Part shown: positions 35,452 through 43,467 of the stretch, piece by piece
Position numbering within the stretch: position 1 is the first letter of the stretch
How the letters are laid out: each line of letters opens with the position of its first letter
Assembly (NCBI RefSeq): GCF_003075075.1
Contig: NZ_QCYM01000001.1
Location: 586,668 to 650,667, forward strand
Source: Labrenzia sp. 011
GTDB lineage: Bacteria > Pseudomonadota > Alphaproteobacteria > Rhizobiales > Stappiaceae
DNA length: 64,000 nucleotides
Reading direction: 5' to 3'
Notes under the pieces: model-generated
Databases searched by the model: none
The model's input: only the letters and a program-made list of their open reading frames with translations
Told to the model about the DNA's origin: nothing
Made by a program: the position numbers and the translations under genes

Positions 35452-36942
35452 TCAGGCCGACAGGCGCGCATACACGCCTTCGGCATGGCGCAGAGACCAT
35501 GCTGTGATTGTGAGATAGCTGTTGGCCGACCCCTGCGAGGGCCATGCGGCCGCATCGGCAACGGACAGGTTGGGCAGCTTCCAGAACTGACCGAAGGTGT
35601 TGGTCACGCCGCCATCCGGGTCTTCAGACATGCGCAGACCGCCGATCTCGTGCAGGGCCGCGCCCAGCGGATTGACCTGGGTCCGCAGAAGCTCCGCGTC
35701 GAGAGCCTCTGCGACCTGCGGCAGGAAGGCATCCATCTCGCCCAGGATACGCTTGTCGCTGTCGCTGCGATCGGCGATGACCGCGTATTGACCCATCTCG
35801 CCGGGGCCGTCACCCTTACCCTTGGTCAGCACCACTTCATTTGTCTCGGAGGCTTCCCCGACGCCGAAGCAATAGGCCAGCAGGTACAGGCCGTCAGGAT
35901 CGCAATCGAGCCAGACGGTGGCATGATAGGGGGTGTACCAGGTCTCGGCGAACGGCCCCTGGATCTGGATGTGATAGGGGCGTTCCCGGGTCGGCGGAAT
36001 GAAGGCGTAAATCGGTTCTTTCAACGGCTTGCGCAGTTTGAACAGGCCCTGAATGAACTGATGGTCGGCGATATGGCTGCCGACAGCCGGATGCAGGTCC
36101 TTCAGACCGGATGCCAGGGCCAGCCGGGTCGACTGGATCGCCCCACCGGCGAACGTGTAATGGCGGGCAACCAGCCGGAAACGTTGTTCTTCGTCGGTCC
36201 CCTTGACAATCAGTCCGGTGACATTGCTCCCGTCATGATCGACCCGCTCGGCAATGGCGTCGGGAACCAGCACGATACGGCCGCGCTCCACTTCACGTGT
36301 CAGGAGACCGCTGCGGATCAGCCGGTCGGAGGAACTGTCGAAGCCGCGCGGCATGTAGCCGTTGCGCGGTTCCTGGGTGTCGACACCGGTGGAGGCATGC
36401 ACGGCCTCGATTCCGGCATCGTTCAGCCGGTCAAGAAATCCCTGCTGTGCCTCACCCCTGAAAAATGCCGGCCGGCTCGTGTTGGGACCCGAGACATGCA
36501 TCAGGTCTTCTGCCTGCTGGTAATAGGTCTCGAACTCTTCATATGTGACGGGCCAGTCGGAAAAGTCCCATTCCGTGAAACGCGGAGTGCAGCCACCCCA
36601 GAACAGGGTCCGGCCGCCAACGGTGGACCATGCGTCGCTGTTCAGGGGAGGAGCGACGCTTTCGTCAAAATGGGCGCGGTCGGTCCAGGCGGTCCTGTAG
36701 CGTACCAGATTGTGAATCTGCGGCGTCAGATCGCTGCGACTGCGAAACGGGGTCGACCCGACATGGCTGGGCAGCACGAACGGACCGGCCTCGAGGATCA
36801 CGACGGACAGACCCTTGTTTGCCAGCTGGATGGCACTGGTGACACCCGCCGTTCCCGATCCTACGATCAACACGTCGATATTTGTCGTGGCTTTGGCGAT
36901 GGAAAACAGGTCGGAGGTAACGACCGAAGACAGAGATTTCAT
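35452..36942 (-). CDS. GMC-family FAD-dependent oxidoreductase
   Basis: 496 residues. FAD-binding VGSGTAGVTSAIQLA starts near residue 27; the substrate/FAD block GGRTLFWGGCTPRF and the C-terminal GMC region (IGGLRMSEDPDGGVTN; LSVADAAAWPSQGSANSYLTI) are clear. Members oxidise alcohol groups of sugars, cyclitols or alcohols. It starts 11 bases after the DegT gene, suggesting that its keto product is the aminotransferase substrate. Confidence 0.85.
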   Translation of the reverse strand: MKSLSSVVTSDLFSIAKATTNIDVLIVGSGTAGVTSAIQLANKGLSVVILEAGPFVLPSHVGSTPFRSRSDLTPQIHNLVRYRTAWTDRAHFDESVAPPLNSDAWSTVGGRTLFWGGCTPRFTEWDFSDWPVTYEEFETYYQQAEDLMHVSGPNTSRPAFFRGEAQQGFLDRLNDAGIEAVHASTGVDTQEPRNGYMPRGFDSSSDRLIRSGLLTREVERGRIVLVPDAIAERVDHDGSNVTGLIVKGTDEEQRFRLVARHYTFAGGAIQSTRLALASGLKDLHPAVGSHIADHQFIQGLFKLRKPLKEPIYAFIPPTRERPYHIQIQGPFAETWYTPYHATVWLDCDPDGLYLLAYCFGVGEASETNEVVLTKGKGDGPGEMGQYAVIADRSDSDKRILGEMDAFLPQVAEALDAELLRTQVNPLGAALHEIGGLRMSEDPDGGVTNTFGQFWKLPNLSVADAAAWPSQGSANSYLTITAWSLRHAEGVYARLSA

Positions 36943-36953
36943 GGACTTGAGCC

Positions 36954-38267
36954 TCAGCGATTGAAATATACGGCAGCAACTTTGCGGAAAGCCCGAATAA
37001 TGTCATCGACATCCGCATCGGTCAGGATGGAAGCGATCGACAACAGGCCTGAGCGGTCATGCAGGTCGTCACACACCGGCAGAAGTCCGCGGTGGTAATC
37101 GATCTGCGAGGCAAAGGCGTTGTCGGGGTGGGTCCAGGGGAACCCGTCCCGTGTGTTCGACCGTTTTTCGGTCAGGCTGGGGATGTTGAAATACCAGTGC
37201 AATCCCCAGTCGCGCATGGGCAGGCAACTCAGCGACCCTTCCGGCCCATGAATGCCCTCGGCCCGGACAGCCGCCATGAAGCGCGAACAGATGTCCTCGT
37301 CTTCGAAGGTCATGATCAAGAACGGCCCGCTGTCACCCTTCGGATCGATGACATTGCGGAACCGGATCTCGGGGATGTCCGAAAGGGCTTCGCGGATGCG
37401 CCATTTTGCGTCGCGCATGGCGCCTGTGATCCGGCCCAGTTTGCGCGATTGCGCCAGGGCCATCGCGCCGGTCAGGTCCGACATGCGGGCCCCGATTCCC
37501 CAGAACTGGCAGGTTTCATCTGCCGGGTCGAAACGGCCCGCATCGTTGCGGGCATAGCCAAGATCGTGCATGGCAACGATCCTGCGGAACAGCGTGTCAT
37601 CCTTGCAGACGATCATGCCGCCATCGCCTGACGTCATGTTCTTGTTCATCTGGAAACTGAAGGTGGCAATATCGCCGAAACGGCCAGCAGGCGTTCCGTT
37701 CTGGCTCGATCCCGCGGCCTGCGCACAGTCTTCGATCAGGCCCAGCCCGTGCTTGCGTGCGATCTCGGCGATTTCCGTCACATGCCCGGGGGCGCCGCTC
37801 ATGTGAACCAGCAGGATGGCCCGGCTACGGGAGCTGATCTTGCTCTCAAGGTCCTTGACGTCCATGCAGAAGGTGTCGTCGATATCGACCAGCCGGGGAA
37901 TGGCGCCCGCCCGAACGATGGCGGAAATGCAGCTCACCCACATGTAACCTGCGACCAGAACCTCGTCACCCGGCCCCACTTCGAGCGCGGACAGCGCTAT
38001 GGACAAGGCGGCCGTTCCGGAAGAAACAGCCAGTGCATGTTTGTGCCCGTAGGTTTCACACCATTCCCGCTCCAGGGTTTCCACCATGTACTGGGGATTG
38101 ATGCCGTAGAACCGGAAAGGACTTTGCGCGCGCAAGACCCGGTCAACCAGTTCGCGCTCTTCCTCGCCGATCCAATGGGCTCCGGGCAGTTCCCAGGGCA
38201 ATGGCGCCGTGCGAACAGGGGCACCACCGTCAATGGCGAGTTTGTTTTCTTGATCGATCGCTTGCAC
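36954..38267 (-). CDS. DegT/DnrJ/EryC1/StrS-type aminotransferase
   Basis: 437 residues. The PLP-binding lysine is Lys209 in SFQMNKNMTSGDGGM; AVSSGTAALSIALSAL and IEDCAQAAGS are family blocks. The start is GTG (VQAIDQEN): GGAGGAG lies 8 bases upstream, while the ATG at 38360 would add a non-family leader. It resembles aminotransferases that aminate keto-sugars or keto-cyclitols. It heads a four-gene operon with GMC oxidase and two sugar porters. Confidence 0.85.
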   Translation of the reverse strand: MQAIDQENKLAIDGGAPVRTAPLPWELPGAHWIGEEERELVDRVLRAQSPFRFYGINPQYMVETLEREWCETYGHKHALAVSSGTAALSIALSALEVGPGDEVLVAGYMWVSCISAIVRAGAIPRLVDIDDTFCMDVKDLESKISSRSRAILLVHMSGAPGHVTEIAEIARKHGLGLIEDCAQAAGSSQNGTPAGRFGDIATFSFQMNKNMTSGDGGMIVCKDDTLFRRIVAMHDLGYARNDAGRFDPADETCQFWGIGARMSDLTGAMALAQSRKLGRITGAMRDAKWRIREALSDIPEIRFRNVIDPKGDSGPFLIMTFEDEDICSRFMAAVRAEGIHGPEGSLSCLPMRDWGLHWYFNIPSLTEKRSNTRDGFPWTHPDNAFASQIDYHRGLLPVCDDLHDRSGLLSIASILTDADVDDIIRAFRKVAAVYFNR

Positions 38268-38939
38268 CTGGCGAGCTCCTCCATGTGGGTTCCGCGGGCA
38301 ATGCAGACGCCCGCCGCAATTCAAGGCGATCCAGGCGTCGCCGCCTGACACCGAAGACATCCGACCTGTGTCAGGCGCGCACCCGACACCGGCGCTACTC
38401 GCATGACCGACGCGGATCCACGCCGTTCAACCGCGATGCGGTTCCCTGATTTGATCATCATCCGGCGCAACGGCATCGGTGCCGTGCCGAAAACATCATG
38501 GGAGACAACCCGCACTTGTGAACCTCCGTCCCGACATCACACGCAGAAAAAGACGTACTTCGATCTTCTCAAGTGACCGCCAAAACAAAAGTCTATTTTC
38601 AAGTCGACCAAATATCGATTCGAATTGTGGACACCCATTGAAAACACAGCAGAAATAACACCTTAAAAATTAACATATCCCTACTTGAGAACTGCAAAAA
38701 TCACGATGATTTCATGGCTACGCAATTCCGAAAGACTGTTCCCGGAGGGGGGAGGGCAGTATGCGGTCCCGGTTGCACTTGTCACCGGCATGAAGAAGGA
38801 CCCGAACACGGTGAAACAGGTTCTGATCAAACAGCGCATTTCTGGTCCGGAGATCACCGGGCTTTGCCACTGCGTCCACAGATCGGCCTCATCGGAGAGC
38901 GGGGGAGATGGCTGGAACAGCGCATCGCGAAACGGATTG
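38268..38939. other. Promoter region of the DegT operon plus AT-rich tract
   Basis: About 670 bases without a recognised gene. From about 38560 to 38710 the composition drops sharply to AT-rich, unlike the flanks. The open frames here are short, and those reaching into the AI-2E gene are antisense to it. Confidence 0.45.
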
Positions 38940-40139
38940 TTATCTCGGATCGGTAAGCGAACCCGGTTCACCTTGCGGGGAGCAGATGTCCTGCCCGGTG
39001 GAGCGACCTTCCGTCTGCTCGGAAGCAGGGGAGGAGGAGGTCTCAAGAGAACTTGCGGCAAGACCGCCTGCCCGGAGCGTGTCTTCAAGAACCGCCCAGA
39101 CCGTCATGAACACCCCTGCGATCACCGGCCCGAGAATCAGCCCGACGGCCCCGAAGGAGGCCAGCCCGCCGAAGGTGCTGACGAGCACGAGCAGATCCGG
39201 CATCCGTGTGTCGCGTCCAACGAGAACGGGACGCAAGAGATTGTCGACGGTCGTGACCGCAAGCCCCGTCCACAGGGCGAGACCGACAGCCGGGAAGAAC
39301 TGCTCGTTCACCGCCAGCACGATTATGCCCGGAATCAGCACGATTGTCGGACCGATTCCGGGGATGATGGAGAAAACCGCCATGACACATCCCCAGAAAG
39401 CCGCACCGGGAAGTCCGGCAAACCAGAAACCGAGGCCCCCGAGAACGCCCTGGGCCAAACCGATCAGGAAGGTACCCTTGATGGTCGCCCGGCTTATGGA
39501 GACAACCCGATCCGCCAGTCTTTTCTGGATTGCTGACGGCAAGCCGGAATGGGCAAGCACCTGCTGAAACATGTTTGTCCGCTGCGGAAGGAAAAACACC
39601 ATGGCGTAGAGCATGATAAAGATATTCAGAAAGAAGGAGACCGTGCCCTTTGTCGCCTGGGAGAGGGCTGCCACGAAGAAATCGGCAATCTGCCCAGCCG
39701 CCTGCCCCACCTTCTGGGTGATCGTGGCCCCAAGTCCGGCAAGGTCCACTTCGAAAGGCAGCCAGTTGGCCAACCCGTTGTTTATGGCGGCAAGATCGAG
39801 CGTCTCGACCCAGGCAGAGGTTGATTTGGCCACTGCCGCCGCCTGCTGCCCGCCCAGCACGATCACGGTCCCCATCGGCAAAAGCACGCCGACCGAAAGG
39901 ATGGTGAGCGTGATGGCGACCGCAAAGCCCTGATGGCGTCCGGTGTGACTGTGGATCCACCTGTAGAACGGAGCGGCCAATGCACTGAATATGGCTGCCA
40001 GAAAAAGGGCGATCAGATAATCCCGGATCAGACCAAGAAAGGCAGCCCCGGTCGCCAGGGCGACAAATCCGATCACAAACAGTTGCAAGTACACTCTGTC
40101 GACCGGATTTTTGTCCGGTGTAGCCCTGTCGGTTGCCAT
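38940..40139 (-). CDS. AI-2E/PerM family permease
   Basis: 399 residues, about eight membrane segments: two or three at the N-terminus, a long amphipathic middle, and a C-terminal block GLAQGVLGGLGFWFAGLPGA, SIIPGIGPTIVLIPG, NLLRPVLVG, typical of the family. Proposed roles include export of autoinducer-2-like compounds or sodium/proton exchange. The Ser/Pro-rich tail of about 40 residues is cytoplasmic. Confidence 0.88.
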   Translation of the reverse strand: MATDRATPDKNPVDRVYLQLFVIGFVALATGAAFLGLIRDYLIALFLAAIFSALAAPFYRWIHSHTGRHQGFAVAITLTILSVGVLLPMGTVIVLGGQQAAAVAKSTSAWVETLDLAAINNGLANWLPFEVDLAGLGATITQKVGQAAGQIADFFVAALSQATKGTVSFFLNIFIMLYAMVFFLPQRTNMFQQVLAHSGLPSAIQKRLADRVVSISRATIKGTFLIGLAQGVLGGLGFWFAGLPGAAFWGCVMAVFSIIPGIGPTIVLIPGIIVLAVNEQFFPAVGLALWTGLAVTTVDNLLRPVLVGRDTRMPDLLVLVSTFGGLASFGAVGLILGPVIAGVFMTVWAVLEDTLRAGGLAASSLETSSSPASEQTEGRSTGQDICSPQGEPGSLTDPR

Positions 40140-40282
40140 TGTGTCTCATTCCCTTGTGCAGCCGCTTCAGCTTATACATTGATCATCCGGACCGCTGCAG
40201 CCCGCAGTCGGTTCCGAAGTTTATCCTTTTATGGCCGCGTCCCCTAAGCTACTCTAATCGTTCGATTGCGAAGGATATACTC

Positions 40283-40573
40283 ATGCCCCGCACCTCCGAT
40301 CTGAAGACAGAACTTTCACAATTGAAGGCCGATTCCCAAGGCAAGGCCAGGCCTCGCCGGTCGCGCGCCCGAAAGTCCGCGGATGAAGACAACGTGATTC
40401 CGCCGGAGCCGGCTGCGGAAGACGCGTCCGAGAAAAACGAACTCGGCGACCTTGCGAACAAACTGTCGGACCTCGTTGAAAATGCGGGCGACGAAATCAG
40501 GGAGCGACCGGTTACTGCTGTCTTGGGGGCTCTTGCTCTCGGCGTGGTGATCGGAGCGCTTCTCAGGCGATAG
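40283..40573 (+). CDS. YqjD/ElaB-like (DUF883-type) membrane-anchored protein
   Basis: 96 residues: charged N-terminal half with a basic cluster (RPRRSRARK, about 24-32), an amphipathic helix (LGDLANKLSDLVENAGDEIRE split), then a C-terminal membrane anchor (VTAVLGALALGVVIGALL) ending in RR. In E. coli such proteins tether ribosomes to the membrane in stationary phase. AAGGAT precedes the ATG. It is 9 bases from the next gene. Confidence 0.75.
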   Translation: MPRTSDLKTELSQLKADSQGKARPRRSRARKSADEDNVIPPEPAAEDASEKNELGDLANKLSDLVENAGDEIRERPVTAVLGALALGVVIGALLRR

Positions 40574-40582
40574 GAGAGGCTC

Positions 40583-41074
40583 ATGGACGGTTTCGTCAGG
40601 ACGATGCGGATTGTCTGGCGCGCGGAATTGCTGATCATTGAAGCGAAACTGAATGTCGCCACCAAACGGATCGGCGCCACGGCGTTCGCCGGTCTGGTCT
40701 TCGTGTTCGGCCTCGGCATGCTCAATGTGGCCGGTTTTTTCGCGCTGCAGGAAAGTTGGGGACCGATCTATGCCGCCCTTGGCGTCGCGGCTGCCGATTT
40801 CCTGATCGCCGTCCTTCTGGTTCTCTGGGCGTCCCGTATGAGGACCGGTCCGGAACTTGATCTTGCCCGCGAGGTCCGCGATTCCGGCCTGCTCGAACTC
40901 GAGGCCAGGGCGGAAACCGTTCAGGACGAGGTAGAGGCAATCAGGGATGAATTGCTGACGCTGAAAAAAAGCTTCCTGAATTTCTCCAGAAACCCGCTCG
41001 ACGGAACGATCCACGCCCTGTTGACACCAATTCTGACACTGCTGATCAGGTCCCTCACCAAGGGAAAGGAATAA
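40583..41074 (+). CDS. Holin-like superfamily (YqjE-type) membrane protein
   Basis: 163 residues: two membrane segments (about 33-55 and 65-87), then a cytoplasmic helical part (LEARAETVQDEVEAIRDEL) and a hydrophobic C-terminus. The pairing with a YqjD-like gene mirrors E. coli yqjD-yqjE. No lysis genes are nearby, so a phage function is unlikely. Confidence 0.65.
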   Translation: MDGFVRTMRIVWRAELLIIEAKLNVATKRIGATAFAGLVFVFGLGMLNVAGFFALQESWGPIYAALGVAAADFLIAVLLVLWASRMRTGPELDLAREVRDSGLLELEARAETVQDEVEAIRDELLTLKKSFLNFSRNPLDGTIHALLTPILTLLIRSLTKGKE

Positions 41075-41117
41075 TTTCGTCACAAGCCCTGGTTAAGTGA
41101 TAGCTGTTTTGCTCCGG

Positions 41118-41187
41118 TATTCCTTATCCCGGACGCCGTATCTGGGCACCCGTTCCGGGGACCGGTTTTGAGCATCACTTGATCGAG
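41118..41187. repeat. 70-bp diverged direct repeat, copy 1
   Basis: It matches 42970-43039 at about 57 of 70 positions by eye. Internally it contains spaced similar units (GGGCACC.GTTCCGG / GGGACC.GTTTTG / GCATCA.TTG), as seen in ends of some transposons. Origin not identified. Confidence 0.6.
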
Positions 41188-41314
41188 ATTCCAGAACCAC
41201 CTCTTTTGAACGCGACAACAGCGGTGGAAGGGGCTTCTTTGCCCTGCGGCGTCAGTGGCTGCGAAGCAGGACATACTCCCATACGGTGAACGCGGCGAAA
41301 GGCCCATGTAGCTG

Positions 41315-42040
41315 ATGAGACATTTCGGAAAAATCGCACTTGTCGTTGCGGTGTTTGGCATATTCTTTGTGACCCTGATGCTGTTCGGTGCGCGTCTGGG
41401 GCTGTGGGCACCGGTCACAGGCTTCGGATTTTATCGAAACTACCTCAATCCGCTTGGGGGAATCGTCGCCGCTTTGGGTGGCATGGCGCTGCTTGTTCAT
41501 TTCCTGCGAAAGGAAACGAAGGGGATGTTGGCGGGCGGATTTGCTTTGTTTGTCGGGTTGGCCTGCCTGGCACCGATGATCGCCGCGACGGTCAACCCGT
41601 CGCCGCGTGCGGCGCCGATCCACAACATCACGACCGATACCGCCAATCCCCCCGCGTTCGAAGTGCTGGATGAAACACGCGAAGGGGCCAGAAACCCACT
41701 GGAATATGCGGGGACCGAATTGGCCGCAGCTCAAGCCGCTGCCTACCCTGATATTGCCCCTCTCGAAACAGAACAATCTGCCGACGCGGCGTATCAACGC
41801 GCTCTGGCGGTGGCGGAGGAAATGGGTTGGGAGATCATTGCAGCAGATGCGGACCGCCGCCGCTTCGAAGCCACCGCGCGCACGTCTGTGTTCTACTTCG
41901 CGGACGACGTTGTGGTGGTCGTGGCGGAAACGGATGCAGGCAGCCGCGTAGACATGCGAAGCGTGTCGAGAGTGGGTAGAAGTGACCAGGGCGTCAACGC
42001 AGCCCGTATCCGCGAATTTCAGCAACGCTTTGGAGCGTGA
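41315..42040 (+). CDS. DUF1499 domain protein
   Basis: 241 residues: three N-terminal membrane segments (about 7-28, 42-62, 68-90), then the DUF1499 domain (PIHNITTDTANPPAF, ALAVAEEMGWEIIAAD, ARTSVFYFADDVVVVV, VDMRSVSRVGRSDQGVNAARI). Function unknown. It lies between the two 70-bp repeats and just outside the IS630 remnant, so it is inside the disturbed zone but appears intact. Confidence 0.85.
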   Translation: MRHFGKIALVVAVFGIFFVTLMLFGARLGLWAPVTGFGFYRNYLNPLGGIVAALGGMALLVHFLRKETKGMLAGGFALFVGLACLAPMIAATVNPSPRAAPIHNITTDTANPPAFEVLDETREGARNPLEYAGTELAAAQAAAYPDIAPLETEQSADAAYQRALAVAEEMGWEIIAADADRRRFEATARTSVFYFADDVVVVVAETDAGSRVDMRSVSRVGRSDQGVNAARIREFQQRFGA

Positions 42041-42142
42041 ACGAATTGAAAGCTCATTGAAATCATCGGGACGGAGGCCCTGAAAGACATGAGCCGGGCC
42101 AGCCACGCCATCATGGCAAGGACATCGGTCGACCTCCACTCA

Positions 42143-42759
42143 TACCAAGCGCAATTGATCAGAACCGATGCGCCCAATCCCGCCTGCCGATTGACATTAT
42201 GGTCCATGGTTGCTCGACAAGCTTGTTCCAAGCCCGGCAGTACAGGTCGGGGATCTCCTTGTAGGACTTGAAGACGCGATTTGAGAGACGGTTATCGCGC
42301 ATGAACTGCCAGATGTTCTCGACCGGATTGAGCTCCGGCGGTTTGGGCAGCATAGGCAGGGTCCTTATGTCGTCCGGCACTTGAAGCTTTCCGTTCATGG
42401 ACCATCCAGCCCGGTCCATCATCAGAACCGCATGCGCACCGGGAGCAACATGAGTGGAGATTTCCACGAGGTGAGGCTGCATCATGGCCGTGTGGCACCG
42501 GGGTACAACACGGCCGGCTCCCGTGCCCCGGCCGCCTCAAGGCGCTTGCCGCCGCCGTAGATCGAGGCAAGCGCCAGCAAACGCCGCGTCTGATTGGCAT
42601 CCCTTGATTGATCGGCAAGACGCCGCAGTGCCCAGGCATCAAAATCATCGCGAAGTGAAATCCGGCTACCCATGGCAAACTCCCTGTTTGCCATCGTGAA
42701 TCATGATTTTCCCTGAACAGGGAAGCTCAAATATGAGTCGCAACCTATTGGGCTTGGTA
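42143..42759 (-). mobile_element. IS630-family element, internally deleted
   Basis: The ends are inverted repeats TACCAAGCGCAATTG (left) and TACCAAGCCCAATAG (right, read from the other strand), each bounded by TA, the IS630 target. The body is only 617 bp against about 1.1 kb for a full element. Coding remnants of the transposase start and end are present; the middle is missing. Confidence 0.8.
42159..42694 (-). pseudogene. IS630 transposase remnant (N- and C-terminal parts fused by deletion)
   Basis: The 5' part (to about 42520) encodes ISLRDDFDAWALRRLADQ and RRLLALASIYGG, the N-terminal helix-turn-helix start. The 3' part (from about 42515) encodes HTAMMQPHLVEIS, APGAHAVLMMDRAGW and PELNPVENIWQFMRDN, the end of the DDE domain including the last acidic residue. 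The central region is lost and the parts are out of frame, so no active transposase is made. Confidence 0.85.
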
Positions 42760-42963
42760 TAGGTCCCGTCGAAACCTCATTTCAGCAAGCATGGTGTTCA
42801 GGCGGCGCGCCATGAATCGTGCCCGGTGGTGATCGGATTGTCTCAGGCTGAATGACAGCTTCCGGTTAAGGTCTGATTGAGAAAGCGCTACTGGAAGGCG
42901 AGGGCGCCAGTACCAGATGTTTCCCCGGCGCAGGAGATTTTGAACGTCGTGTCGACGAGCCAT
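42760..42963 (-). pseudogene. Phage-type integrase, N-terminal stub
   Basis: Sixty-eight codons of a tyrosine-recombinase N-terminus: NLLRRGNIWYWRPRLPVAL, LSFSLRQSDHHRARFMARRL. The reading frame then enters the IS630 end and stops (LYQAQ). No catalytic domain follows on the far side of the element. It starts 140 bases from the 3' end of tRNA-Gln, the usual place for an integrase that uses a tRNA attachment site. Confidence 0.75.
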
Positions 42964-42969
42964 TGCCCA

Positions 42970-43039
42970 TATTCCCTGTGCCGGACGGCGCCTTTGGGCA
43001 CCAGTTCCGGGGACCAGTTTTGGGCATCAGTTGGTCGAA
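42970..43039. repeat. 70-bp diverged direct repeat, copy 2
   Basis: Second copy of the sequence at 41118-41187, same orientation, 1.85 kb apart. It lies between the integrase stub and tRNA-Gln. Confidence 0.6.
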
Positions 43040-43103
43040 TCGGCTGAGGACACGGCTTTATAGTGCCGATTATCTCAATATAATCAATAACTTGGAAAAG
43101 GGT

Positions 43104-43177
43104 TGGCTGGGGAACCTGGATTCGAACCAGGACTAACGGAGTCAGAGTCCGTGGGTCTACCGTTAACCTATTCCCCA
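43104..43177 (-). tRNA. tRNA-Gln (anticodon CTG)
   Basis: 74 nt including an encoded CCA. Acceptor TGGGGAA/TTCCCCA, D-arm GGT...ACC, anticodon stem ACGGA/TCCGT around CTCTGAC (anticodon CTG), T-arm CCTGG-TTCGAAT-CCAGG. The 3' end faces the integrase stub and may once have been an attachment site. Confidence 0.96.
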
Positions 43178-43467
43178 ACACGGCCCGGCGACCGGGCGGT
43201 TCGTTGTAACAACGATGCAGGCCGTGAGGCCCCGTTGCGAACGATGTGCCGCATATACATCCATCATATTTGCGAATGCAAGGGCCGTTTCCGATTTTTT
43301 TGTGAAATAGGGGCCGACGGGACAGTTTCACAAAAGCTATGGTCCCGAACCCGACGTTATGTGCTTTTCGATCGGCGACCAACCTGTTACAGTTTTGTCA
43401 ACGAAAGACATGGTCTTCGGCAGCGCCCCGTTTGACGGCCGGTACGCCGGGATCTGAAAGGCATAAA

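Noticed and set aside
35485..37098. 537-codon open frame on the plus strand
   Set aside because: Antisense to the GMC oxidoreductase and the end of the DegT gene; no family features.
39025..39045. Another GGGGAGGAGGAGG motif like the sRNA loops
   Set aside because: It lies inside the AI-2E coding sequence (Ser/Pro-rich tail) and is not enclosed by a stem.
38685..39536. 283-codon open frame on the plus strand
   Set aside because: Mostly antisense to the AI-2E gene; the short 5' part outside it has no recognisable motif or good ribosome site.
40583..41074. Phage holin as a sign of a prophage
   Set aside because: Only a superfamily resemblance; paired with a YqjD-like gene and no phage genes around.
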